A stretch of DNA of 5,652 nucleotides from Candidatus Fibrimonadales bacterium. Its GTDB lineage: Bacteria > Fibrobacterota > Fibrobacteria > Fibrobacterales > Fibrobacteraceae. The first letter of the stretch is position 1. The number at the start of each line of letters is the position of its first letter. The notes under the pieces were generated by a model. The model was not told where the DNA came from and did no database searches. It saw only the letters and a program-made list of their open reading frames with translations. A program made the translations under genes and the position numbers. This document shows, one piece after another, positions 1 through 5,042 of this stretch. The DNA lies in contig WQSA01000147.1 of NCBI GenBank assembly GCA_009788135.1, positions 1 through 5,652 of the forward strand, written 5' to 3'.

Positions 1-96
1 CGAAAACATCCATCTTTTGGCTGCATGAAAGGTATGCTAAAATATATGAGCGATGATTTTAACGAACCTTTGGAAGAATTCAAGGAGTATATGTAA
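1..96 (+). CDS. C-terminal end of a DUF2281-like antitoxin (partial, cut by window start)
   Basis: Only the last 31 codons are present, read in frame from base 1 to the TAA at 94-96. The visible peptide contains FGCMKGMLKYMSDDF and ends EPLEEFKEYM. This matches my memory of the C-terminus of DUF2281-type antitoxins, where an 'FG..KG......DDFD.PLEDF..YM' pattern is the toxin-binding tail. Such antitoxins are small proteins encoded immediately before a VapC/PIN ribonuclease toxin; they neutralise it and usually repress their own promoter. The context agrees: the next codon after its stop begins a PIN-like reading frame, and an AAGGAG ribosome-binding site for that frame lies inside this gene (82-87). 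The N-terminal part lies outside the window. The family call rests on a short but characteristic segment. Confidence 0.6.
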   Translation, partial: RKHPSFGCMKGMLKYMSDDFNEPLEEFKEYM

Positions 97-141
97 ATGA
101 ACATTCTTGTAGATACAGGTTTCATCGGATGGTATTTTTAA
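97..141 (+). pseudogene. 5' remnant of a VapC-type PIN-domain toxin
   Basis: The ATG directly abuts the antitoxin stop codon and has an AAGGAG 9 nt upstream, so it once had a proper translation start. It encodes only MNILVDTGFIGWYF before TAA. That is the classic first beta strand of a PIN ribonuclease (pattern MN.L.DT....W), carrying the first catalytic aspartate (D6). Normal VapC toxins are about 130 residues with three or four acidic residues, so this one cannot be active. The reading frame stays open after the stop up to 447, but that stretch shows none of the later PIN motifs. I therefore infer a deletion or recombination junction near 135-145 rather than a single nonsense mutation. It may be the debris of a second TA locus beside the intact one at 487-1147. 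Confidence 0.55.
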
Positions 142-324
142 AGAATATCCGATACAAGTTATCTGGTAAAATTCAGGATTAACAATATTGCCAAGCATTA
201 CACCCGTGCAGGTGGATACAATGGGAATGTTGCTATTGAGTTTGTTCTCACGACTGCCCAACCTAGCCTTGAGGCCAGGCTCATCAAACGGAATGGAAAT
301 AGATACTTCATATTCATGGCTCAA

Positions 325-353
325 AATATAGAAAAAGTTCCCAGATTTGTCAA
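325..353 (-). promoter_or_regulatory. Sigma70-like promoter reading leftward
   Basis: On the minus strand, a perfect TTGACA (-35, plus coordinates 348-353) is followed after exactly 17 bp by TATATT (-10, plus coordinates 325-330). The -10 sits in the string TTTTTCTATATT, also found before iorB and, with one difference, before the PIN toxin. An ATG begins 7 nt further on, at 317. This is the only promoter in the window with both hexamers near consensus. What it transcribes is unclear, because the downstream frames are short or run into TA debris. It may be a surviving promoter of a lost gene, or drive a small peptide or RNA antisense to the vapC remnant. Confidence 0.45.
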
Positions 354-387
354 GGGTACGTCAAATATTGGTCAAATTTGCGTAAAA
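349..387. repeat. Helically phased GTCAA repeats at the leftward promoter
   Basis: GTCAA begins at 349, 360 and 371, a spacing of exactly 11 bp, and a degenerate copy (GTAAAA) begins at 382. The copies at 360 and 371 extend to GTCAAAT. The copy at 349 is part of the -35 hexamer of the leftward promoter, so the others line up on the same DNA face just upstream of it. This could be an activator or repressor site with one half-site per helical turn, or chance in AT-rich DNA. Confidence 0.35.
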
Positions 388-467
388 ACGCCGTTTTGTT
401 CTCCAGACTATGCAAAACTCTTTTACTATATTGTATATTACCCTTAAAGAACTGCTATCCTATATAA

Positions 468-479
468 GTTTTCTATATT
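468..479 (+). promoter_or_regulatory. -10 element of the PIN toxin gene
   Basis: GTTTTCTATATT ends 7 nt before the ATG at 487. No Shine-Dalgarno sequence lies between, so transcription from this -10 would start at or next to the initiation codon and give a leaderless mRNA. I see no good -35 at 16-18 bp spacing. A perfect TATAAT at 480-485 is too close to the ATG to serve this start. Confidence 0.4.
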
Positions 480-486
480 TATAATC

Positions 487-996
487 ATGCAAGCTGTTAA
501 AAAGACGGTGTATATAGAAACTACTATACCTAGCGTTATTACAGCTAGGCCTAGCATGGATATTACCAATGCCTACTACCAAAATATAACAAAAGTTTTT
601 TGGGAAAACGAACGGCATAAATATGACTTATTTATAAGTAAATATGTACTTGAAGAGTGTAGCCAAGGCGATGTAAATGCGGCAAAAAGGAGGGTAGAAC
701 TTATAAAAGATATTCCTCTTTTAGGTATAAATGAAGATGTTGAGAAACTATCCAAAGAATATTTTGAGTATTTGAATATTCCTGAAAAGGCTAAAACAGA
801 TTGTGTTCACTTGGCTGTATGTGTTATAAATAAAATTGATTTTTTAATAAGTTGGAATATGACTCATCTGGGAAATCCGACGTTTTCCAAGATAGTCCTA
901 TACAATGGAAATCATGGATTATGGCTGCCAACGCTGGTGACCCCGGATGTATTTATGAAAATTCAAAAAGAAGAGGCTGAAAATGGAAGTGTATAA
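487..996 (+). CDS. PIN-domain toxin-like ribonuclease (VapC-related)
   Basis: This 169-residue protein has the layout of the PIN subfamily that begins with a 'K..VYIETTIPS' strand. Likely acidic site residues are E11 (in YIET), E56/E57 (in VLEECSQGD) and D105 (in AKTDCVHLA). A 'SWNMTHLGN' segment at 123-130 corresponds to the 'TWN.RH..N' motif of this subfamily, with N124 where other PIN proteins carry aspartate. PIN proteins are Mg/Mn-dependent ribonucleases; as TA toxins they act in the cytoplasm on tRNA, rRNA or mRNA until bound by an antitoxin. Here the partner is probably the small gene overlapping its 3' end, so the order is toxin first. The ATG is the first possible start after an in-frame stop at 445-447 and has no ribosome-binding site, but it follows a -10 element by 7 nt. 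The gene is more AT-rich than the downstream operon, consistent with horizontal acquisition. The PIN assignment is firm; cellular toxicity is inferred. Confidence 0.82.
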   Translation: MQAVKKTVYIETTIPSVITARPSMDITNAYYQNITKVFWENERHKYDLFISKYVLEECSQGDVNAAKRRVELIKDIPLLGINEDVEKLSKEYFEYLNIPEKAKTDCVHLAVCVINKIDFLISWNMTHLGNPTFSKIVLYNGNHGLWLPTLVTPDVFMKIQKEEAENGSV

Positions 997-1147
997 AGAG
1001 CTTGATGACCCTATAGAAGAAGTTTACCGTATTCGCCTTGCTTTATTGGAAGAGCATGGCGGAATAGACGGTTATCATGCATATTTACGGGAAACTAGCC
1101 CTAAGTGGGAAGCTATGGGATTCCGAACTGTTGAAGAAAAGAAGTAG
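983..1147 (+). CDS. Small putative antitoxin partner of the PIN protein
   Basis: A 54-residue acidic protein, MEVYKELDDPIEEVYRIR at its start, then LLEEHGGIDGYHAYLRE and a short charged tail. The pattern 'D....E.V..IR......E.GG......Y.R' recalls the small proteins commonly encoded just downstream of this PIN subfamily, which are assumed to be the antitoxins; no DNA-binding domain is evident. Its ATG lies inside the 3' end of the toxin gene (14-bp overlap, different frame) and is preceded by AGAGG at 972-976 with a 6-nt spacer, so the two are very likely translationally coupled. It is predicted to be mostly helical. The function is inferred from position and pattern. Confidence 0.7.
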   Translation: MEVYKELDDPIEEVYRIRLALLEEHGGIDGYHAYLRETSPKWEAMGFRTVEEKK

Positions 1148-1148
1148 C

Positions 1149-1182
1149 AATCATGAAAATCCTTGAATCATGAAAATCAAGG
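1149..1182. repeat. Direct and inverted repeats upstream of iorB
   Basis: AATCATGAAAATC occurs twice, at 1149-1161 and 1166-1178 (17-bp period). Overlapping the second copy is an inverted repeat, CCTTGA (1161-1166) and TCAAGG (1177-1182), with a 10-nt centre that contains the palindrome TCATGA. The block lies between the antitoxin stop codon and the iorB -10 element. It could be an operator for the iorB-paaK operon. It could also be a weak terminator for the TA module, since TTTTT follows at 1191-1195, although the stem is short. Confidence 0.4.
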
Positions 1183-1190
1183 TTCAGACG

Positions 1191-1202
1191 TTTTTCTATA
1201 TT
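1191..1202 (+). promoter_or_regulatory. -10 element of the iorB-paaK-ACT operon
   Basis: TTTTTCTATATT ends 6 nt before the ATG at 1209, the same string and nearly the same distance as at other gene starts in this window. No ribosome-binding site lies between, so a leaderless transcript is implied. I find no recognisable -35 hexamer at 16-18 bp, which may mean an activator is needed or that the -10 string itself carries most of the promoter signal in this organism. Confidence 0.45.
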
Positions 1203-1208
1203 CCCCCT

Positions 1209-1811
1209 ATGGAAAAAACGCAACAGACGGACTTTAATATACTGATTGCAGGAGTCGGCGGTCAAGGAACGCTACTTGCCAGCAAAATTTTGGGCAATTA
1301 TGCGCTGCTTATAGGCAAAGATTGCAAAGTCTCCGAGGTACACGGAATGTCTCAGCGTGGCGGTAGCGTTATAACCCATGTTAGAATTGCAGACGAAGTT
1401 CACAGCTCCCTGTTTGACAAAAAACAAGCCGATGCAATACTCGCCTTTGAAGAACTTGAAGCCTTGCGCTGGGCCGGGCAAGTCAAAGACGGCGGAACCA
1501 TCATTGTCAATCAGCAAAACATATATCCAATGCCATGCTCAGTGGGCATAGCCGAATACCCAAGCGACATTTACGAGCAATTGGCAAAGTATAACGCTGA
1601 AATTCACAAAATTGATGCAATAGGCATCGCTACAAAACTCAATGAAATTCGCACAGTCAATATCGCCGTGCTCGGTTTTTGCGCAGCCATATTGAACTTC
1701 AGCAAAGAAGCTTTTATAGAAGCTATCAAAAAAAGCGTAGCAGCAGCGACCGTGGAAACTAATCTCAAAGCCTTTGAACAAGGCTATGCAACAAAAGGAA
1801 AACAATCATGA
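1209..1811 (+). CDS. iorB: Indolepyruvate:ferredoxin oxidoreductase, beta subunit
   Basis: Encodes 200 residues, the usual size for IorB. The N-terminal FNILIAGVGGQGTLLASKIL (9-28) and SEVHGMSQRGGSV (42-54) are hallmarks of the gamma-type domain of 2-oxoacid:acceptor oxidoreductases. With IorA, which carries thiamine diphosphate and iron-sulfur clusters, it oxidatively decarboxylates indolepyruvate and other aryl-pyruvates to aryl-acetyl-CoA, reducing ferredoxin in the cytoplasm; reductive carboxylation is also possible. The frame is open from an ATG at 1170, but I choose 1209: family members begin within a few residues of the ILIAGVGGQG strand, the 13 extra residues look unlike protein, and a TATATT lies 6 nt before 1209. 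Neither ATG has a ribosome-binding site. It overlaps paaK by ATGA. Oddly, iorA is not adjacent; the upstream neighbour is a TA module. Confidence 0.9.
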   Translation: MEKTQQTDFNILIAGVGGQGTLLASKILGNYALLIGKDCKVSEVHGMSQRGGSVITHVRIADEVHSSLFDKKQADAILAFEELEALRWAGQVKDGGTIIVNQQNIYPMPCSVGIAEYPSDIYEQLAKYNAEIHKIDAIGIATKLNEIRTVNIAVLGFCAAILNFSKEAFIEAIKKSVAAATVETNLKAFEQGYATKGKQS

Positions 1812-3112
1812 GCAATTATCATGAAAAAGAATTGGAAACAATGCCTCGCGAAAGCCTGGAAAAATTGCAGCTCAAGCGCCTCCAAACGCTCGTAGAATAT
1901 GTCTATGAAAAATGCGATTTTTACCATAAAAAAATGGACGAAGCCGGCATTAAACCCTCTGATATAAAAAGCCTTGGAGACTTGAAAAAGCTTCCATTCA
2001 CCACAAAGCAAGACCTGCGAGACAATTATCCTTACGGCATGTTCAGTGCACCGACAAACGAAATCGTTCGCATTCATGCCTCAAGCGGAACAACGGGCAA
2101 GCTTACTGTAGCGGGCTACACCCAGAACGATATAGATGTTTGGTCAACCGTTATGGCACGCTCGTTTGCAGCGTGCGACTGCTCAAACGACAGCATTGTA
2201 AACGTAGCTTACGGCTATGGATTGTTCACCGGCGGGCTCGGAGCGCATTACGGCAGCGAACGCCTTGGAGCCTTGACCATACCGGCTTCAAGCGGAAATT
2301 CAAAACGGCAATTGCAGATGTTCAAAGACTTCAAAGTCACAACGCTGTGCTGCACTCCATCTTATGCGCTTTATTTGGCAGACGAAATGAAAAACGAAGG
2401 TTATAGCCTGTCAGATTTAAGCCTAAAACAAGGTCTCTTTGGCGCAGAACCCTGGTCCGAAGAAATGCGTGTGCAGATTGAAAAAAAACTGGGGCTCAAA
2501 GCCTATAACATCTATGGCTTAAGCGAGATAATAGGGCCGGGAGTTTCAATAGAATGCGAATACCAAAACGGTTCGCATATTTGGGAAGACCACTTTTTGC
2601 CGGAAATAATAGACCCGAAAACGCTTGAGCCTATGGGCTATGGCCATCAGGGCGAACTGGTGTTCACAACCATAAGCAAAACCGGAATGCCACTATTGCG
2701 CTACCGCACCAGAGATCTCTGCTCGCTGATTGACGAGCCGTGCAAATGCGGGCGCACCCATGTTCGCATGACTAAAGTGATTGGGCGAAGCGATGATATG
2801 CTTATCATAGGCGGAGTAAACGTATTCCCATCGCAAATAGAAAGCGCGCTTTTCTCTATGAAGGGCATAGAACCGCATTATCAGATTATAGTAGATCGCA
2901 TAAACAATCTGGACAAATTAGAGATTCAGGTTGAAATAGAAGACGAATTGTTCAGCGATGAAGTGAAGAATCTTCAAAATCTTAAAAGCCAGCTTGAAAA
3001 GAATGTATCCAGCGCTATAAGCATAAGCGTAAAGATTCATTTTGTGAGCCGTGGAACAATAGAACGCAGCATTGGCAAAGCTGTTCGAGTAGTTGACAAA
3101 AGGAGGATTTAG
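1808..3112 (+). CDS. paaK: Phenylacetate-CoA ligase (aryl-acid:CoA ligase)
   Basis: A full-length 434-residue adenylate-forming enzyme of the PaaK type. In order: the P-loop HASSGTTGKLT at 90-100; the A5 region YNIYGLSEIIGPG at 233-245; a CKCG pair at 312-315; the hinge GRSDDMLIIGGVNVFPSQIE at 326-345; and the C-terminal RGTIERSIGKAVRV, with K424 as the expected acyl-adenylation lysine. It converts aryl acetate, ATP and CoA to aryl-acetyl-CoA, AMP and PPi in the cytoplasm. Next to iorB it would either salvage aryl acids for aromatic amino-acid synthesis or handle aryl-acetyl-CoA from fermentation; the exact substrate (phenyl-, hydroxyphenyl- or indole-acetate) cannot be read from the sequence. 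The start overlaps the iorB stop by 4 bp, with a weak AAAAGGA about 7 nt upstream, indicating coupled translation. Confidence 0.93.
   Translation: MSNYHEKELETMPRESLEKLQLKRLQTLVEYVYEKCDFYHKKMDEAGIKPSDIKSLGDLKKLPFTTKQDLRDNYPYGMFSAPTNEIVRIHASSGTTGKLTVAGYTQNDIDVWSTVMARSFAACDCSNDSIVNVAYGYGLFTGGLGAHYGSERLGALTIPASSGNSKRQLQMFKDFKVTTLCCTPSYALYLADEMKNEGYSLSDLSLKQGLFGAEPWSEEMRVQIEKKLGLKAYNIYGLSEIIGPGVSIECEYQNGSHIWEDHFLPEIIDPKTLEPMGYGHQGELVFTTISKTGMPLLRYRTRDLCSLIDEPCKCGRTHVRMTKVIGRSDDMLIIGGVNVFPSQIESALFSMKGIEPHYQIIVDRINNLDKLEIQVEIEDELFSDEVKNLQNLKSQLEKNVSSAISISVKIHFVSRGTIERSIGKAVRVVDKRRI
3101..3106 (+). promoter_or_regulatory. Ribosome-binding site that fixes the ACT gene start
   Basis: AGGAGG lies inside the last codons of paaK, 7 nt before the ATG at 3114. 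It decides for 3114 over the upstream in-frame ATG at 3093, which would overlap paaK by 20 bp and has no such site. Confidence 0.8.
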
Positions 3113-3113
3113 C

Positions 3114-3527
3114 ATGGTAAAGCAAATTTCTGTGTTGATTGAAACAAAACCGGGCCAGGCTTACAAGCCGATCAAAGTGCTTGGAGAAGCCGGCGTTGAT
3201 ATATGCGCCGTATCTATCGGAGATGCAAGCGATTTTGGCATTTTAAGGTTGATTGCGCGAGATTGCGATAAAGCGGTCAATGTTTTGAAAGCCGAAGGCT
3301 TTACGGTGAATTTGACAGACCTTATCGGAGCCGTGGTGCAAAACGAGCCAGGCGGTCTTTCAAGCCTTCTCGCTGTGTTTGAAGAGGAAAAGATTAGCAT
3401 TGAGTATTTTTATTCCTTTATTTCTCGCAAACACGAAGAAGCTATAATGTTTTTCAAAGTAGAAGAAGCAAGCGCCGCTTTGGACAAGCTCAAAAAGCAC
3501 AAAGTTGTTCTTGTAGAGACATTTTGA
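3114..3527 (+). CDS. Tandem ACT-domain protein (putative amino-acid sensor)
   Basis: Encodes 137 residues forming two ACT-like beta-alpha-beta-beta-alpha-beta repeats. The first is about residues 2-66: KQISVLIETKPG, then the GVDICAVSIGDASDFGILRL stretch, then a helix of the 'KAVNVLKAEGF' kind. The second is about 69-137 and starts with AVVQNEPGGLSSLLAVFEEE. The PG-G/N loops between strand 1 and helix 1 are where ACT domains bind amino acids at dimer interfaces. Stand-alone tandem-ACT proteins are often encoded directly after paaK in anaerobes, so a role in sensing an aromatic or other amino acid and controlling the ligase or its operon is plausible but not shown here. It has no catalytic or DNA-binding domain. 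The start lies 2 bp after the paaK stop codon, and it is the last gene of the operon. Confidence 0.85.
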   Translation: MVKQISVLIETKPGQAYKPIKVLGEAGVDICAVSIGDASDFGILRLIARDCDKAVNVLKAEGFTVNLTDLIGAVVQNEPGGLSSLLAVFEEEKISIEYFYSFISRKHEEAIMFFKVEEASAALDKLKKHKVVLVETF

Positions 3528-3534
3528 GATATTT

Positions 3535-3554
3535 GGCCGGGTTTGCACCCGGCC
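3535..3554. terminator. GC-rich hairpin between convergent genes
   Basis: GGCCGGGT (3535-3542), a 4-nt loop and ACCCGGCC (3547-3554) form a perfect 8-bp stem starting 8 nt after the ACT gene stop codon and 19 bp beyond the stop of the convergent lipoprotein gene. No T-run follows directly on either strand (the nearest, TTTTT, begins about 15 nt downstream on the plus strand). It is therefore not a textbook intrinsic terminator; its position still suggests it ends or protects both converging transcripts. Confidence 0.6.
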
Positions 3555-3572
3555 TGGATAGTTTGGAAGTTT

Positions 3573-4427
3573 TTAGATTGCGAAGCCAAGCGAGAAATGG
3601 AAGTTGTTTTCGGTTCCCAAAAGCACCCTGGCTCCAGTCTCAAAGAATTTCCAGCGTATTTTAGCGAAAGGACCGCCAAACATAACCTTATTGCTAATAT
3701 AATCATCATAACAAGAAGTATAATAATTACCATTATTGTAGTAGTTATTATAACACGCCTCTCTAGATCTCTCAATAAGCCAGAAACCTGCGGCAATGCC
3801 TCCTATTAATTTAATATCGTTAGGCAGCTTATTGTTTACAAAGCCAATATTAAAGCCTCCGCCAGCGGAAAATTCGTCAAGAACTCCCAGCTCTCCTTCT
3901 AGCCCAAGAAGAAAACCATTTGGCCATTCCGCTCCGAATCCTAGACCAAAATTAAAGTTGTCTCCAAATAAGTATTTCATTGTAAAATACCAATTAGCAT
4001 TGCCTTTTTCTGTTTCCAGCAAAATCGGACCGGCTTTTTCCATGCTCAACAGTTCATCTTTTTCCGTTGCCGTGCGAAAGTTTACGTAATATGCTGGATA
4101 GCCTGTTACAGTCAATTTTAATTTATCGGCTGTAATCTCTTCAAACACATTAACTCCAACAAGCACATCGGGTTTGTCCAGAGACGGAGGATCTTGGCCA
4201 AGAGCTTTTGCCACTGCCTCTTTTTTCAAGATGTCCCTTTGCAAAACATTTCCTTCAACTTCTACAGTTGCTTTTTGTTCCGAAACGGATAAATCAGCGG
4301 TAACGGGCAAAGCTTCAATATCAGGCGCTTCCATCTTAACCGCTTGCAGAGTGTTGTTTTTATATGCAGGAGCAACGCAGCCAATAAGCAAGAAGCCGCT
4401 TATCAACAGCAAAAATAGCTTTTTCAT
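3573..4427 (-). CDS. Lipoprotein with conserved core plus C-terminal beta-rich (barrel-like) domain
   Basis: Encodes 284 residues. The signal peptide MKKLFLLLISGFLLIGC ends in a lipobox (LIG-C17); V18 after the cysteine predicts outer-membrane sorting. Residues 25-118 match the core of the upstream lipoprotein: NTLQAV, ADLSVSEQKA, LKKEAVAKAL, DVLVGVNVFEE and LTVTGYPAYYVNFR. Residues 143-284 are a different domain of alternating hydrophobic, glycine and aromatic strands (for example FNFGLGFGAEWPNGFLLGLE) ending HFSLGFAI, resembling a small outer-membrane barrel. C225 and C239 bracket a Tyr/Asn-rich loop, perhaps a disulfide-closed surface loop. I cannot name a function. An earlier in-frame ATG at 4442 is rejected because it would spoil the signal peptide; it contains the GGAG ribosome-binding site used by 4427. 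The gene starts 4 nt after the upstream gene's stop codon, so they are co-transcribed. Confidence 0.8.
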   Translation of the reverse strand: MKKLFLLLISGFLLIGCVAPAYKNNTLQAVKMEAPDIEALPVTADLSVSEQKATVEVEGNVLQRDILKKEAVAKALGQDPPSLDKPDVLVGVNVFEEITADKLKLTVTGYPAYYVNFRTATEKDELLSMEKAGPILLETEKGNANWYFTMKYLFGDNFNFGLGFGAEWPNGFLLGLEGELGVLDEFSAGGGFNIGFVNNKLPNDIKLIGGIAAGFWLIERSREACYNNYYNNGNYYTSCYDDYISNKVMFGGPFAKIRWKFFETGARVLLGTENNFHFSLGFAI

Positions 4428-4431
4428 ATAA

Positions 4432-4977
4432 TTATTCTCCATGAGTGTTCACTGCTTCATGAGCCGCTGGCTTTGTATGAGCTGCAGGAGCTGAATGAGT
4501 TGCAGGAGCGGCAGGTGCAGCAGGGGCCGCAGCATTATCTATGGTTACAGACAAGTTATTGCTGCTGCCATCTTCATAAACAAACTGGCCTTTTAGCAAA
4601 ATATTCGTTTTATTATCAACTTCCTTTGGTCTGAAGTTTTTATAACGAGCTGGATAACCTACAACAGTCACCGATAAATCAGCATTTTTGGAGAATTCAT
4701 AAAAATAAGAGACTCCAACCAAAACATCACCGTCAGTTTGCTTGAGAGCTTCGGCCACAGCCTCTTTCTCCAAGGCCACTTTAGAAACGGCTTTTCCTTG
4801 CGCTTGGCCCATGACTTTCTTTTCGGAAACTTCCAAATCTGCGATCATTTGGTGGGTTTCGGCTTTGGGCGTTAGCGCAACGGCACGCAAAGTATTGTCT
4901 TTTTTTAGCGGCTGATGGCAACCTATAAAGAGCGTGGAAATTGCGATGGGGATGAGAAAATTGAGCTTTTTAAGCAT
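4432..4977 (-). CDS. Lipoprotein with conserved core and Ala/Pro/His-rich tail
   Basis: Encodes 181 residues. The signal peptide ends in a lipobox (FIG-C20), so a lipid-anchored envelope protein is predicted. The core (28-116) is clearly paralogous to that of the following gene: NTLRAV, IADLEVSEKKV, LEKEAVAEAL, DVLVGVSYFYEF, and VTVVGYPARYKNFR at 103-116. After a short strand-rich linker the protein ends in a low-complexity tail (149-181) of Ala-Pro repeats with spaced histidines (ATHS, AAHT, AAHE, NTHG). Such tails often span the cell wall or bind partners or metals, but nothing here proves that. I recall similar TGYPA.Y.NFR proteins of unknown function in gut Bacteroidetes and Fibrobacter-like genomes, and know no named function. 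Start: AAGGAG (4985-4990) with a 7-nt spacer, a much stronger site than at the other operon-leading genes here. Confidence 0.8.
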   Translation of the reverse strand: MLKKLNFLIPIAISTLFIGCHQPLKKDNTLRAVALTPKAETHQMIADLEVSEKKVMGQAQGKAVSKVALEKEAVAEALKQTDGDVLVGVSYFYEFSKNADLSVTVVGYPARYKNFRPKEVDNKTNILLKGQFVYEDGSSNNLSVTIDNAAAPAAPAAPATHSAPAAHTKPAAHEAVNTHGE

Positions 4978-5010
4978 AAGTGGACTCCTTGAAAGGTTAT
5001 ATTGGTTCTA

Positions 5011-5016
5011 AATATA
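5011..5016 (-). promoter_or_regulatory. -10 element of the lipoprotein operon
   Basis: On the minus strand, ATTTACTATATT ends at 5011, 33 nt before the ATG at 4977, leaving a leader of roughly 27 nt that contains the AAGGAG. The -10 is the outer end of the left arm of the inverted repeat, so it is the mirror copy of the carA -10. No good -35 is visible; the expected position (5034-5039) falls in the centre of the palindrome. Confidence 0.45.
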
Positions 5017-5042
5017 GTAAATGCTGAATTAGTCGCTTCAGC

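Larger units (their letters stand above)
142..486. other. Gene-poor stretch between TA remnant and intact TA module
   Basis: I see no convincing gene in this stretch of about 345 bp. Three overlapping open frames compete. A plus-strand frame (142-447) has no plausible start. A minus-strand frame (37-324) needs a TTG start and runs antisense through the TA remnant. A minus-strand ATG frame (198-317) encodes 39 residues beginning MNMKYLFPFRL. The last is the best candidate for a real product, because its ATG lies 7 nt after a well-formed -10 element, the same geometry as other genes in the window. None resembles a family I recognise. The part from about 390 to 470 shows nothing beyond AT-rich sequence. 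Confidence 0.4.

Noticed and set aside
124..153. ATCGGAT ... ATCCGAT 7-bp inverted repeat around the end of the vapC remnant
   Set aside because: Short stem with a large AT-rich loop and no T-run in the right place; it may only mark the junction.
37..324. 95-residue minus-strand frame with a TTG start
   Set aside because: The start codon touches the -10 element, there is no ribosome-binding site, the second half is antisense to recognisable TA coding remnants, and no family is recognised.
142..447. Plus-strand open frame continuing after the vapC stop codon
   Set aside because: It lacks a plausible start and PIN motifs, and probably stays open by chance after a recombination junction.
480..485. 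Perfect TATAAT hexamer before the PIN gene
   Set aside because: Only one base from the ATG, so transcription from it would begin inside the gene; TATATT at 474-479 fits better.
1170..1208. Upstream ATG extending iorB by 13 residues
   Set aside because: No ribosome-binding site, residues unlike family N-termini, it overlaps the repeat and -10 element, and the family start fits 1209.
3093..3113. Earlier ATG for the ACT-domain protein
   Set aside because: The AGGAGG at 3101-3106 serves the ATG at 3114, and the 7 extra residues are not part of the ACT fold.
3410..3809. Open frames crossing the ACT gene end, the hairpin and the lipoprotein 3' end on both strands
   Set aside because: They overlap well-supported genes, are low-complexity (Ile/Thr/Val runs mirroring the Tyr/Asn loop), and have no start signals.
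3796..4431. Plus-strand frames opposite the beta-domain lipoprotein
   Set aside because: Pro/Ser-rich antisense shadows of a gene with a clear signal peptide and a paralogue.
4428..4442. Earlier ATG adding MENNY to the second lipoprotein
   Set aside because: It would put an acidic, polar stretch before the signal peptide, and it contains the GGAG used by the 4427 start.
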